This document shows positions 1-7,603 of a DNA stretch of 64,000 nucleotides, one piece after another. The notes beneath the pieces are model-generated. The model saw only the letters and a program-made list of their open reading frames with translations, had not been told where the DNA came from and ran no database searches. This DNA is from Paenibacillus brevis (lineage in GTDB: Bacteria; Bacillota; Bacilli; Paenibacillales; Paenibacillaceae): assembly GCF_018919145.1 (NCBI RefSeq), contig NZ_JAHLQJ010000017.1:51343-115342 (forward strand), given 5' to 3'. A program made the position numbers and the translations under genes. Position 1 is the first letter of the stretch. Every line of letters starts with the position of its first letter.

Positions 1-110
1 AAGCCGTCGGCTTCAATGATTCCAATTACTTCACGCATATGTTCAACAAAATAGCCGGGCTTTCGCCAAAGGAATACCGCAAGCGGACCCCGGCAACCTC
101 TCATGACTGA
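1..110 (+). CDS. AraC-family regulator, C-terminal fragment (cut by window edge)
   Basis: Only the last 35 codons and the stop are present, read in the frame starting at base 3. The peptide carries the end of an AraC/XylS double helix-turn-helix: a 'GF.D.NYF...FNK..GLSPKEYRK' pattern is the classic second HTH and C-terminal signature of this family. It binds DNA as a transcription factor; its effector domain or receiver lies outside the window, so its target and type (stand-alone or YesN-like) cannot be told. A strong terminator follows about 30 bases after the stop, so it does not read through into the chitinase. Confidence 0.85.
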   Translation, partial: AVGFNDSNYFTHMFNKIAGLSPKEYRKRTPATSHD

Positions 111-139
111 TAAAAATATACCTCATAATTTGAAAATTT

Positions 140-174
140 AAGAAACTATGACAAATTCATAGTTTCTTTTTTTG
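140..174 (+). terminator. Rho-independent terminator after the AraC fragment
   Basis: A perfect 12-bp stem (140-151 with 157-168) closes a 5-base loop and runs straight into a T tract at 167-173. It ends the upstream AraC gene. Confidence 0.85.
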
Positions 175-434
175 TCATAATTCCCCGCAAGCCTTTCGTA
201 GAGTAAGATTCCCGACAGATAAGGAGCCCTAATTCCGCTTGTTTTTCTCATAACTATGTTTATTTAGAAAATTATAGCAGGAATCATGGAGGAATATGTA
301 AAATATATCAAATGTAATCATTTTTTAGATTGTCTTGAGAGATTGACGATCTATGGAAAGGAGGTCAACGGATAGACTGATAGTTTCTGCTCCTGACCGG
401 GAGCACAATATTAAACTGCGGGGAGGAATAAACA
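175..434. other. Intergenic leader of the chitinase gene
   Basis: About 260 AT-rich bases with no credible ORF. An AAGGAGGT-like Shine-Dalgarno string at about 357-365 is not followed by a start codon at usable distance and may be chance. The real ribosome site for the chitinase is the GGGGAGG at 419-425. No promoter could be fixed with confidence. Confidence 0.4.
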
Positions 435-1994
435 TTGACTCAGGCAAAAGTATTCCGTAAAGCAAGTATTTGGCTGCTCGCTATGGCTCTAATTGTTCCG
501 TTATTTTCGTTTTCCGCATTTGTTGACGGCAAGCCTGCCGGAGCTGCGGGAGACCGCAAGCTGGTTGGCTATTGGCATAATTTTGATAATGGTTCCAGCA
601 ATATTCGGTTGAGAGAGGTTTCCCCGGATTTTGACGTCATTCAGGTAGCGTTTGCAGAGCCAGCAGGAGGATCGACGAGCGGGAGCATGGCATTTCAGCC
701 TTATAACGCTTCCGTAAGCGAGTTTCAGGGCGATATCCGTCAACTGCAAGGGCAAGGCAAAAAAGTATTGATTTCCATCGGAGGAGCCAACGGAACCATA
801 GAATTATCGTCCGAGCAGGCTCGGCAAAATTTTGTCAGGACGATGAAGGATATTATCGATACTTACGGCTTTAACGGCTTGGATATTGATCTGGAAGGAA
901 GCTCATTGTCCTTGAACGGCGGTGACACGGATTTCAGAAACCCGACGACGCCGAAAATTGTGAACTTGATCTCTGCGGTGCGGGATATTCTGAACAGCTA
1001 CGGTTCGGACTTCATGCTGACCATGGCTCCGGAAACGGCATATGTGCAAGGCGGGTATGTGGCGTACGGCGGTCCTTGGGGCGCTTATTTGCCGGTGATC
1101 TACGCATTGCGCGAGCAACTGGATTATCTGCATGTTCAGCATTACAACTCCGGCCCGATGACCGGGCTTGACGGCAAATCCTATGCGCAAGGAACAGCGG
1201 ATTTTCAAGTGGCCATGGCCGAAATGCTGCTGCAGGGATTTGACGTAGGCGGCAATGCGAATTATAAATTTCCGGCGCTTCGCCCGGAACAGCTGCTCAT
1301 CGGCCTTCCGGCCACACAAGCGGCAGCGGGCGGCGGCTATACGACGCCGGATAATGTGCACAAGGCACTGGATTATCTTATGAAAGGCCAATCGTTCGGA
1401 GGCAGCTACACCTTGCGCAATCCGCAAGGCTATCCCGGCTTCAAAGGTCTGATGACCTGGTCGATCAACTGGGACAAAGTAGCCAATTATGAATTTTCCC
1501 GCTCTCATCGGGCTTATCTGGACGGTCTCGGGACGGACCCGGGACCAGAACCTAACCCAAATCCTGACACGACGCCGCCAACCGTTCCGAGTGAACTTCG
1601 CGTGACTGCGACTACACCGAATAGCATCACTTTGGTGTGGAATGCTTCCACAGATAACGTGGGCGTTGCCGGATACACCGTCGTCTACGGCACAAGCAGC
1701 GTGAACGTCAACACCACCACCGCGACTATCAGCGGCTTGTCTCCGAATACGACGTACACGTTTACCGTCACTGCCAAAGACGCCGCCGGCAATGCTTCCG
1801 CGGCTGTCTCCGTCCAAGGAAAAACGACAGCCCAGGATAACCCGGGCGAAGCTCAACCCTGGCAGGCATGGGTTTCCTATAGTGTCAACGACCAGGTGAC
1901 CTACAACGGCAGCGTCTATACCTGCATCCAGGCGCATACTTCCCTTCCGGGATGGGAGCCGGCCAATGTGCCTGCTTTGTGGCAGTTGAAGTAG
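435..1994 (+). CDS. Secreted GH18 chitinase with FnIII and CBM5/12 modules
   Basis: Hydrolyses beta-1,4-GlcNAc bonds of chitin outside the cell. Start is TTG at 435, 9 bases after GGGGAGG. Residues 1-38 form a signal peptide (basic N-end, hydrophobic 12-30, A-x-A region near 37). The GH18 barrel spans about 40-370. 'SIGG' lies at 114-117, and the catalytic box reads NGLDIDLEG with D150, D152 and acid Glu154; the first Asp of DGxDxDxE is Asn147. A proline/asparagine linker (about 372-380) leads to a fibronectin type III domain (about 383-466) and a C-terminal CBM5/12 chitin-binding domain (about 474-519, with 'AW..Y..ND.V.YNGS.Y.C...HTS..GW.P'). Order and length match secreted Bacillus/Paenibacillus chitinases. 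Stands alone, with no operon partner. Confidence 0.95.
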   Translation: MTQAKVFRKASIWLLAMALIVPLFSFSAFVDGKPAGAAGDRKLVGYWHNFDNGSSNIRLREVSPDFDVIQVAFAEPAGGSTSGSMAFQPYNASVSEFQGDIRQLQGQGKKVLISIGGANGTIELSSEQARQNFVRTMKDIIDTYGFNGLDIDLEGSSLSLNGGDTDFRNPTTPKIVNLISAVRDILNSYGSDFMLTMAPETAYVQGGYVAYGGPWGAYLPVIYALREQLDYLHVQHYNSGPMTGLDGKSYAQGTADFQVAMAEMLLQGFDVGGNANYKFPALRPEQLLIGLPATQAAAGGGYTTPDNVHKALDYLMKGQSFGGSYTLRNPQGYPGFKGLMTWSINWDKVANYEFSRSHRAYLDGLGTDPGPEPNPNPDTTPPTVPSELRVTATTPNSITLVWNASTDNVGVAGYTVVYGTSSVNVNTTTATISGLSPNTTYTFTVTAKDAAGNASAAVSVQGKTTAQDNPGEAQPWQAWVSYSVNDQVTYNGSVYTCIQAHTSLPGWEPANVPALWQLK

Positions 1995-2029
1995 GGATGG
2001 GGGAGCGTAGTAATTGATTATGTAGAAAG

Positions 2030-2064
2030 AGGAGCACGCGTCTTGGTATGAGATGCGGGCTCCT
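2030..2064. other. Imperfect hairpin downstream of the chitinase
   Basis: Bases 2030-2042 pair with 2052-2064 with one mismatch and one G-U. There is no T tract, so this is at best a weak terminator or mRNA-stabilising structure for the chitinase transcript. Confidence 0.35.
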
Positions 2065-2240
2065 TGCGGTAGATTCGAATGTTCAAGGTAGCGACACCTC
2101 TAATCCAAACGCCGGATTTTATAATTTAGTCGAGGGTGAAAAACGAGGATACATGCACTCCGATGATGAACACCTCAGTTGCGGGAAGGTGGCACCAAAG
2201 TGAGCTAGACCCGGTGCGTGAATACGTTGTTAGCTGATGC
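2065..2240. other. Non-coding stretch before the toxin-antitoxin pair
   Basis: No plausible ORF. The text is rich in GA-type motifs and short self-complementary pieces, and resembles the equally non-coding DNA on the other side of the toxin-antitoxin pair (2800-3146). A GUGCG string at 2214-2218 recalls the 5' border of group II introns, but no domain V was found on either side, so the origin is open. Confidence 0.3.
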
Positions 2241-2246
2241 TATAAT
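2232..2246 (+). promoter_or_regulatory. Extended -10 promoter of the toxin-antitoxin operon
   Basis: TGCTATAAT (TATAAT at 2241-2246) is a perfect extended -10 box. The -35 region is poor, as is usual for TGn promoters. It lies inside the longest ORF reading (GTG 2218), which supports ATG 2281 as the true antitoxin start. Confidence 0.7.
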
Positions 2247-2280
2247 GGTTATAGTTACTTCTCGAAAGGGGTTGTTATAT

Positions 2281-2517
2281 ATGGCTGTATCCAAGAAGGA
2301 TATTGCTAACCTTATTCAACAATTACCAGATAAAGATATTCCGCTCGTAGCTGATTTCTTAAAACGCCTCATTAGTCATCCCCTTGATGCTCATATCCCC
2401 TTCGATGATGAAGAATTAACAGAAGACGACTTAAAGGCAATTGAACAAGCGGAACTAGAGTTCCGACAAGGGAAAACCATTCGTCTTAAGGATATCGAGC
2501 ATGAATTACGAAATTGA
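2281..2517 (+). CDS. Antitoxin of a RelBE/ParDE-type toxin-antitoxin pair
   Basis: A 78-residue acidic protein beginning MAVSKKDIANL. Start ATG 2281 has an AAAGGGG ribosome site at 2264-2270; the in-frame GTG at 2218 would place the promoter inside the gene. The N-terminal half looks like a short helical DNA-binding or dimer region ('DIANLIQQLPDKDIPLVADFL'). The C-terminal half is rich in Glu/Asp, as expected of a flexible toxin-binding tail. It overlaps the toxin by 17 bases, which implies translational coupling. The exact antitoxin family is not recognised; the call rests on the size, the charge and the toxin next door. The pair is clearly more AT-rich than its neighbours. Confidence 0.75.
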   Translation: MAVSKKDIANLIQQLPDKDIPLVADFLKRLISHPLDAHIPFDDEELTEDDLKAIEQAELEFRQGKTIRLKDIEHELRN

Positions 2518-2764
2518 GTTAAGTACAGAAGTGACAAAGTACCTTCGCAAGCTGGATCAGCCAATCAGAATAAGGCTCTTAAATCACTTAACCCTACTCG
2601 CCGAAAATCCCAGGCATGCTGAACTTGATATCAAAAAGCTGCAAGGGAGAAAGAACCTTTATCGTTTAAGAGTTGGGACCTGTCGCATTCTCTACACTAT
2701 CAAAGAAGCTCTTTTAATTGCATATGTCGTAACAATAGGTTCGCGAGGCGATGTTTATAAATGA
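2501..2764 (+). CDS. RelE/ParE-family toxin
   Basis: An 87-residue basic protein of the RelE/ParE fold. It opens 'NYEIELSTEVTKYLRKLD', has 'KLQGRKNLYRLRVGTCRILYTI' in the middle (the family's G-x-x-x-L-Y-R-x-R-x-G-x-x-R-x-x-Y pattern) and ends 'IGSRGDVYK', the usual RelE/YafQ tail. RelE proteins are ribosome-dependent mRNA interferases; ParE relatives act on gyrase, and the motifs alone do not decide which this is. The start overlaps the antitoxin end by 17 bases and a terminator follows at once, so the two form a complete two-gene operon. Confidence 0.88.
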   Translation: MNYEIELSTEVTKYLRKLDQPIRIRLLNHLTLLAENPRHAELDIKKLQGRKNLYRLRVGTCRILYTIKEALLIAYVVTIGSRGDVYK

Positions 2765-2797
2765 CCCGTACAAGCTAAATTGTAGGGGTCTTTTTTT
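2763..2797 (+). terminator. Terminator of the toxin-antitoxin operon
   Basis: A 10-bp stem with one mismatch (2763-2772 with 2781-2790), followed by seven T residues (2791-2797). The first stem bases overlap the toxin stop codon. Confidence 0.85.
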
Positions 2798-3102
2798 GTA
2801 ATTTGATTAGTTGCGAAGAGGGGGGAGCGGACGGCGAATCTGCCTATGAACGAGGTAGAGATTACCGTAGCCAAGCGGCCAAAATGGTCTGAGGGAGGTA
2901 CTCGATTAGCCTAACGGGATTGAACATCGAGTTTCATGGTCCATGAAGTTCCGGAAAGGCCCCAATAGACAAACCCCAATTTCTGATATAACTTCACGAC
3001 GGAAGTATTCTGGGGGTCAACGCTCAAGGAAAGCGATTTGTCGGAATGAAAAGGGCGGAGTGACGGGCAGTATTACATGGGGGCTGCTCTTCGAATTTTG
3101 CT
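2798..3102. other. Structured-looking non-coding region downstream of the toxin
   Basis: About 300 bases without a credible gene; the only open frame (2943-3161) has no recognisable protein character. Small inverted repeats are frequent: 2854-2857/2863-2866, 2900-2906/2926-2932 (7 bp) and 2991-2995/3002-3006. The composition suggests a folded RNA or a decayed mobile element rather than spacer. No known RNA family could be assigned. Confidence 0.35.
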
Positions 3103-3153
3103 CAACTGAGCGTTTACACAGGGAAGAATCATTCCCAGCCAAACGCTCAGTTG
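3103..3153. repeat. Perfect 13-bp inverted repeat with nested inner stem
   Basis: Bases 3103-3115 pair perfectly with 3141-3153. Inside the loop, GGGAA (3121-3125) pairs with TTCCC (3132-3136). The right arm overlaps the 3' end of the histidine kinase gene. Neither strand has a T tract after it, so it is not a standard terminator, though it could still protect or end the kinase mRNA. Confidence 0.6.
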
Positions 3154-4886
3154 GGCAATAAGATCTCAATTATCGTGCCTTGCCACACTTTAGATTTTAC
3201 CTGGATTTCTCCGCTATGCGCTTCCACGATGGTTTTGGCGATGCTCATCCCGAGCCCGGATCCTTCCGTCGATTCATCGGAATTCGTTCCCCGGTAGTAG
3301 CGATTGAACAAATGATGCAGCGTTTCCTCGTCCATCCCTTTGCCATTATCGATTACTCGTATGCATGCCTTGTCGTTCATCCTGCCGACATAGACGTTGA
3401 CAATCACGCCAGGCGGGTTATGCTTCACGGCGTTGGACAGCAAATTGTCCATCAACCGCATCAGCCAGGTTTCATCGGCCTGTATCAGCAAGGGACAATC
3501 CTCCCCAACATAGTGAAACTGATACTCAGACATCATGGCGTCGTTGACATACTTCAGTACGGAGCAGCGCACCAGCTCAACCAAGTCGATCTCCCGAAAC
3601 TTCAAGATCGAATCGCCCTGCTTGAGCTGATGAATCAATGAGAAGTCGGAGATCAGCTCCAGCATATAATCCCCCTTTTCCCGGATCGTCGAGCCCATGA
3701 TGCGCATCTCCTCTTGGCTCCATTGCTCAGGCAAGCTCTCTAGCATATACCCATAACCTTGAATTGTGGCCAGTGGCGTACGCAGATCGTGGGAAATCCC
3801 TGACATCCACTCCGCTTGCGCCTTTTCCAGCCTCTCGCGTTCCTTCTCGATCTGAGCCAATTGATGAGTCATCTGATAGAAGGATTCAATCACTTCCTTA
3901 TAGAGCCTGTAGCGGATGCGCATCATGCCGTTGCGGCGGAATACCTTGCGCATGTCCTTGGCGGTCAGTACCTGGTCGTACTGTCCCCGGCCCATACGTT
4001 CGAACCAGCCTGCGAACAGAATCAGCGGCTGACCGTAGCGGTAGCCATGCCAGATGGAAATCGGCAGCGCCAAGAGCAGGATCAGAACTGTAATCCGGAT
4101 GAGTCCACGCGTTGCCTTTTCCATCACAGGATGCTTCAGAGGGGCTTCCGCTGCATGGGGTGTATAGAGAATCCACGTCATTCCGCTCAGCTTGTCCCGA
4201 TGGGCGACAATATTCGTGTCATAGTTGCTGGGCGATTGCTGGATGGCCAGGATATCCAGCTGTCGATACGCCTTCTGCACGTATGCTCCATCGCCGATGC
4301 CTTGTACGATATGGCTCTCGGGGTCGATGACCTGCAGATAGCTGCCGGTTTTGCGCAGCCGCCGGTCCAAGTGGGAAACCGCTTCGCTACGCACGATTCC
4401 AAGCTGCCCGTAGGCATCAAACCAGGCAACGAGCTGGTCAAGGTCAGGACTAGGATAGCCCAGCATATACAGAAGCGGGTCTTGGAAAGCAAAATTAAGC
4501 TGAGTGTGTACGGCATACGTCTCAAACGTCCGTGTCTCTTGGATATCGAGCAGTTGAGCGATGGAGTAGGAGGCCGGCAGCGTATGATGCGGAGTTGTAT
4601 TGACGGCGTAGATCACCTCTCCTTCGGCACTGACAACCTGCAGCCACATGCCTTTTTCCTCGATGAGCTTGTCCCACTCGGGGGAGATCTGAATCGTCCC
4701 GTCCTTGTAATGAGCTTCTTGAGCGATCTGTTGCAGGACGCCAACCGGAAAGTTCCGGCGTATCTCATTACTCGTCATGTTCTGGAAAAACAAGATGCAG
4801 GCAACCAGAGTAATAACCACCATAAGCAGGGCATAAAAAATCAATTGATACGTGAAGTGGAAGGCCATGCGCTGTTGGATCTTCAT
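3147..4886 (-). CDS. Membrane sensor histidine kinase (EnvZ/OmpR-partner type)
   Basis: A 579-residue sensor kinase. TM1 lies at about 13-35, followed by an extracellular sensing region of about 225 residues (36-260) with no recognised motif, TM2 at about 262-283, then a HAMP-like linker and coiled coil (about 285-360). The HisKA box is 'SGISHDLRTPLATIQG' with phospho-acceptor His366. The HATPase domain shows 'LMDNLLSNAVKHN' (N box), 'VIDNGKGM' (G1) and 'GSGLGMSIAK' (G2). It autophosphorylates and passes phosphate to the regulator encoded just upstream, whose stop overlaps its start by 4 bases. No transporter or enzyme gene flanks the pair, so the signal cannot be guessed. Its 3' end overlaps the arm of a large inverted repeat. 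Confidence 0.93.
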   Translation of the reverse strand: MKIQQRMAFHFTYQLIFYALLMVVITLVACILFFQNMTSNEIRRNFPVGVLQQIAQEAHYKDGTIQISPEWDKLIEEKGMWLQVVSAEGEVIYAVNTTPHHTLPASYSIAQLLDIQETRTFETYAVHTQLNFAFQDPLLYMLGYPSPDLDQLVAWFDAYGQLGIVRSEAVSHLDRRLRKTGSYLQVIDPESHIVQGIGDGAYVQKAYRQLDILAIQQSPSNYDTNIVAHRDKLSGMTWILYTPHAAEAPLKHPVMEKATRGLIRITVLILLLALPISIWHGYRYGQPLILFAGWFERMGRGQYDQVLTAKDMRKVFRRNGMMRIRYRLYKEVIESFYQMTHQLAQIEKERERLEKAQAEWMSGISHDLRTPLATIQGYGYMLESLPEQWSQEEMRIMGSTIREKGDYMLELISDFSLIHQLKQGDSILKFREIDLVELVRCSVLKYVNDAMMSEYQFHYVGEDCPLLIQADETWLMRLMDNLLSNAVKHNPPGVIVNVYVGRMNDKACIRVIDNGKGMDEETLHHLFNRYYRGTNSDESTEGSGLGMSIAKTIVEAHSGEIQVKSKVWQGTIIEILLPN

Positions 4887-5617
4887 CGCTCCTGCGGCTC
4901 CTTCACCAGCTTGTAGCCAAGCCCGCGTACGGTAAGCAGCAGCTTCGGATTACCGGGGTCGATCTCGATCCGCTCTCGGATGCGCCGGATATGCACCATT
5001 ACCGTCGAATCATCGCCCTGTCCGTTGATCCCCCAAACCTTGTCGTAGAGCTGTGTTTTGGAAAATACGATGCCGGGAAACTTACAGAAGTGCAGCAGCA
5101 ACTGGAACTCCTGCGCGGGGCAAGGAACTGGCTGTCCCTCCACGATTAGTTCGCCCTCCACCTCGTTGACGGTGAAGCGGCCAAACCGATAAATCCCCGG
5201 ATCGGGCCGTTTCGCCGGACTGGACGTCGAGGTTTCTGGCTCCAGTCGGCGTATGCGTGCCTGAATTCTTGCGGCCACCTCCAGAGGATTGAAGGGCTTC
5301 GTGATATAATCGTCCCCGCCCATAGCGAAGCCTCGCAGGACATCGAGATCAGAAGCCTTGGCGGTCAGAAACAAAATATGCGGATTCCCGTATTTGCGGA
5401 GCTTGGAGCAGAGCTCCAGGCCGCTGCCGTCGGGGAGCATGATGTCGAGCAGGAGGATATCGGGGGCTTCACGCTTCGCTAAATCGAGAGCTTCCGCACA
5501 GGTGGAGGCCGCATACAGCTGATGAAACCCTTCCCTGTGAAGCACCATTTGCAGCATCGTGACAATCGAAGGCTCGTCGTCGACGATTGCGATTTTAATA
5601 TCGGATAGACTTGTCAT
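4883..5617 (-). CDS. OmpR/PhoB-family response regulator
   Basis: Receiver plus winged-helix DNA-binding protein, about 244 residues. The receiver has the acidic 'VDDEP' pair, phospho-acceptor Asp58 in 'LLLDIMLPDGSG', and the later 'LTAK' and 'KPFNP' switch residues. The C-terminal trans_reg_C domain ends 'TVMVHIRRIRERIEIDP...LLTVRGLGYKL'. I chose ATG 5617 because it has a GGGTGA site about 5 bases upstream; the frame is open to 5650 with an earlier start codon. The stop overlaps the kinase start (ATGA-type coupling). A perfect 16-bp inverted repeat just upstream is a likely autoregulatory site. Confidence 0.93.
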   Translation of the reverse strand: MTSLSDIKIAIVDDEPSIVTMLQMVLHREGFHQLYAASTCAEALDLAKREAPDILLLDIMLPDGSGLELCSKLRKYGNPHILFLTAKASDLDVLRGFAMGGDDYITKPFNPLEVAARIQARIRRLEPETSTSSPAKRPDPGIYRFGRFTVNEVEGELIVEGQPVPCPAQEFQLLLHFCKFPGIVFSKTQLYDKVWGINGQGDDSTVMVHIRRIRERIEIDPGNPKLLLTVRGLGYKLVKEPQER

Positions 5618-5653
5618 TGTTTTCACCCATTTCCATAGTAGCATAATCACTTT

Positions 5654-5716
5654 AACAGAACCTAAACGGCGGGAGTGAAATTAAGCTGATGTTTGTCTAT
5701 CCGTTTAGGTTCTGTT
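5654..5716. promoter_or_regulatory. 16-bp perfect inverted repeat upstream of the two-component operon
   Basis: Bases 5654-5669 and 5701-5716 are exact reverse complements, separated by 31 bases, and begin 37 bases before the response-regulator start. A pair of identical sites in the regulator's promoter region suggests binding by the phosphorylated regulator. OmpR-family proteins more often use direct repeats, so this is an inference. Confidence 0.55.
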
Positions 5717-5975
5717 TCATTGGGGCTGGTAGGATAGGGGTGAGAAAGCTATTCGACATAAAAAGGCTTAGTTTATTAGCTACCGGGGTCAAGCCAACTT
5801 TGGGCAAACCCGTTTGGGAGGTCATCGGTTGATTCTAATGGGGCGCTTTCCAGAATGTACTGGATGAACACTCGCGCCCAATAGGAGCTCATCCGAAAAA
5901 GGCCGGTTGGGGTCAGAAGCGGAAAACAGCAACAAAAGTATTATCATTTAGCCAGGCCAATTGAGGAGGATATTT
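5717..5975. other. Intergenic region before the ybjQ-like gene
   Basis: Nothing recognisable apart from the ribosome site GAGGAGGA at 5963-5970 that serves the following gene. No ORF with family character on either strand. Confidence 0.4.
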
Positions 5976-6288
5976 ATGATTATAACCACTACATCAACTA
6001 TTGAAGGTTCCCCGATACGGCAGTATCTGGGCATTGCTACCGGTGAAGTCATTATAGGAGCCAACGTATTCAGAGACTTTAAGGCTTCGATTACCGACCT
6101 CGTAGGGGGGGCGTTCGGGCGCTTACGAAGGCAAGCTTCAGGAAGCAAGAGATATGGCATTTGCTGAGATGACTCAGAAAGCTTCAGGGATGGGAGCTAA
6201 TATGATTGTCGGAGTCGACATTGATTATGAAGTCATTCGCGATGGCATGCTGATGGTTGCCGTAAGCGGGACGGCCGTGATCGTTTAA
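5976..6288 (+). pseudogene. YbjQ/UPF0145 family gene, frameshifted in a run of seven G
   Basis: The start (ATG 5976 after GAGGAGGA) gives [15 protein letters not shown], the usual opening of YbjQ/UPF0145 proteins, through '[17 protein letters not shown]'. The frame then runs into a stop at 6165. Dropping one G from the seven-G run at 6105-6111 restores the family sequence: '...[16 protein letters not shown]...', then '[14 protein letters not shown]', ending 'VSGTAVIV' with TAA at 6286-6288. The rebuilt protein is about 104 residues, the normal family length. YbjQ proteins form small pentameric 'putative heavy-metal-binding' assemblies of unknown role. The single-base insertion may be a real mutation, a slippage (phase-variable) tract or a sequencing error. 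Confidence 0.88.
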
Positions 6289-6419
6289 TACCACGATGTT
6301 TGCCTGTTGTCTGGACCGTTCGTTCTGTTCTGCCGATAATCTCTGAAATCTCTAGCGTATCAACTTATATACTAAATAAGTCGTTATCTACGCATAACGA
6401 TGCAAAAAGGTGTACACCC

Positions 6420-7151
6420 GTGAAAAATGTTGAAAAATTGTCTGAAACTGAAAAGGAACTCATGGAGGTGATTAGCTCTTCCACGTCCACTATGCCCCAA
6501 GCCCGACCTGGCTGGCCAGAGACCCTAACTGCACTGGGTCTCTACCTGATCGGCATTGTTATGCTCGGTCTTTGGATGTCACAAATCCCTGACGAGCAAG
6601 CCATCTTGAGAATTAACATTGGGGGTGTAGGCAATGGTCTCGTTGGTCTCGCCGCCTTGTTCGCAGCCTACGCCCTGCGGGTTCGCGATCTACGCGCTTT
6701 CGGTTTCCGGGCGATCGAACGGAAATGGCTACTTGTGGGAGCCGCCCTCGGTGTTGTCGCGTTCGGCGGATGCTTCGTTATAGAGGGGGTGTATTTTCAC
6801 TTCATCACCGAGCCGAACAACCAAGCGGACTTCCAGATGGCGGCGCAAGGTGGCGCGCTCTCACTCTTCGTTCTGCTTATCACTGGCGCTATCCTCACAC
6901 CGCTCGGCGAGGAGTTTGTATTCCGTGGCGTTATTGCCAATGCGCTGAACCGTTACGGAGCATGGGGTGGCGTGGTTGGCAGCGCTGCGATCTTCGGCGT
7001 CGTTCATGGATTCAACGTCATCCTGTTCGACGCATTCATGGTCGGCATCCTGAATGGTATACTGTTCCGTAAGATGGGTTCCATCTGGCCCGGGGTAGTG
7101 GTGCATATCGTGTATAACGGCCTCAATCTTCTCTACTATTCTACGCTATAG
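6420..7151 (+). CDS. CPBP-family intramembrane metalloprotease
   Basis: Polytopic membrane protein of the CPBP/CAAX-protease (Abi) family, about 243 residues. The three family motifs are present in order: E-E-x-x-x-R in 'GEEFVFRG', F-x-x-x-H in 'FGVVHG' and H-x-x-x-N in 'HIVYNGLN', which supply the metal-binding Glu and His residues. At least six hydrophobic segments are visible. The longest reading starts at TTG 6300, but that 5' part is not protein-like. GTG 6420 has an AAAAAGG site and ATG 6462 has AAAAGGA, so the true start is one of these two. Relatives cleave prenylated or membrane-bound peptides, or give bacteriocin self-immunity; no bacteriocin gene is visible here. Confidence 0.82.
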   Translation: MKNVEKLSETEKELMEVISSSTSTMPQARPGWPETLTALGLYLIGIVMLGLWMSQIPDEQAILRINIGGVGNGLVGLAALFAAYALRVRDLRAFGFRAIERKWLLVGAALGVVAFGGCFVIEGVYFHFITEPNNQADFQMAAQGGALSLFVLLITGAILTPLGEEFVFRGVIANALNRYGAWGGVVGSAAIFGVVHGFNVILFDAFMVGILNGILFRKMGSIWPGVVVHIVYNGLNLLYYSTL

Positions 7152-7603
7152 ATCTAATTTCATGAGACATCGTGGCAGAGACAAACAGCTCGATCAGCTG
7201 CGCGCGACCGTGGCTGTCTATGATCGTAGCGTTTTAGCATAGATGTAATGCTCATCATTGTCGGGCGTGGCCCGGCCATATACCGCCGTTCAAGGGAGTG
7301 GCAGATATATCCTATTTTGAGAACATATCGGTCAAGTAAGAAGTAGCTATGAGAGTTCTTTGGTTGCCTCAGATGGATCCTGAATGGCTCGGACAATAGC
7401 GACATCTATTCGTTGAATGGAGCTAACGGGCAAATCCTGGATTTGTCGACAATGCCTATATCCCGAATGAGTATAGATAATCAAGCGAAAGGTGGAGGCA
7501 GTCTAACCTTTTGAGTTGGCTTGGAAGCCGAATGTTGTAACAAAGCCTCTGATCGCGTTAAAATAGCTATAAATGAAACGCTTTAAAAAACGGGGGCTTC
7601 GCC
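7152..7603. other. Intergenic region, no gene recognised
   Basis: About 450 bases. A 26-codon open frame (ATG 7162 to TAG 7242) has no good ribosome site and matches nothing I know. The core AAACGCTTT at about 7576-7584 resembles half of a cre box but fails the outer positions. The ribosome site GGGGG at 7592-7596 belongs to the AraC gene. Confidence 0.4.

Noticed and set aside
903..1937. Long minus-strand frame (344 codons) opposite the chitinase
   Set aside because: Mirror frame of a clearly real GH18 gene; composition is not protein-like and there is no ribosome site.
2065..3146. Complete group II intron
   Set aside because: A GUGCG word is present, but no reverse-transcriptase ORF and no domain V hairpin could be found on either strand. 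Kept only as a speculative relic.
3099..3157. Possible integron attC site at the nested hairpin
   Set aside because: The arm ends match the loose RYYYAAC/GTTRRRY core-site rule on both strands, but the stem is perfectly paired without the extrahelical bases of attC. There is no second copy around the toxin-antitoxin pair and no integrase gene.
2943..3161. Open frame of 72 codons after the toxin-antitoxin pair
   Set aside because: No ribosome site, no family character, and it runs through the structured tract and the hairpin arm.
3816..4916. Long plus-strand frame (366 codons) opposite the histidine kinase
   Set aside because: Antisense shadow of a gene with intact kinase motifs.
7162..7242. 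26-codon frame after the CPBP protease
   Set aside because: Codon use looks plausible, but there is no ribosome site and no recognisable family.
7573..7586. Cre box before the first AraC gene
   Set aside because: Only the central AAACGCTTT fits; the outer T-G and C-A positions fail.
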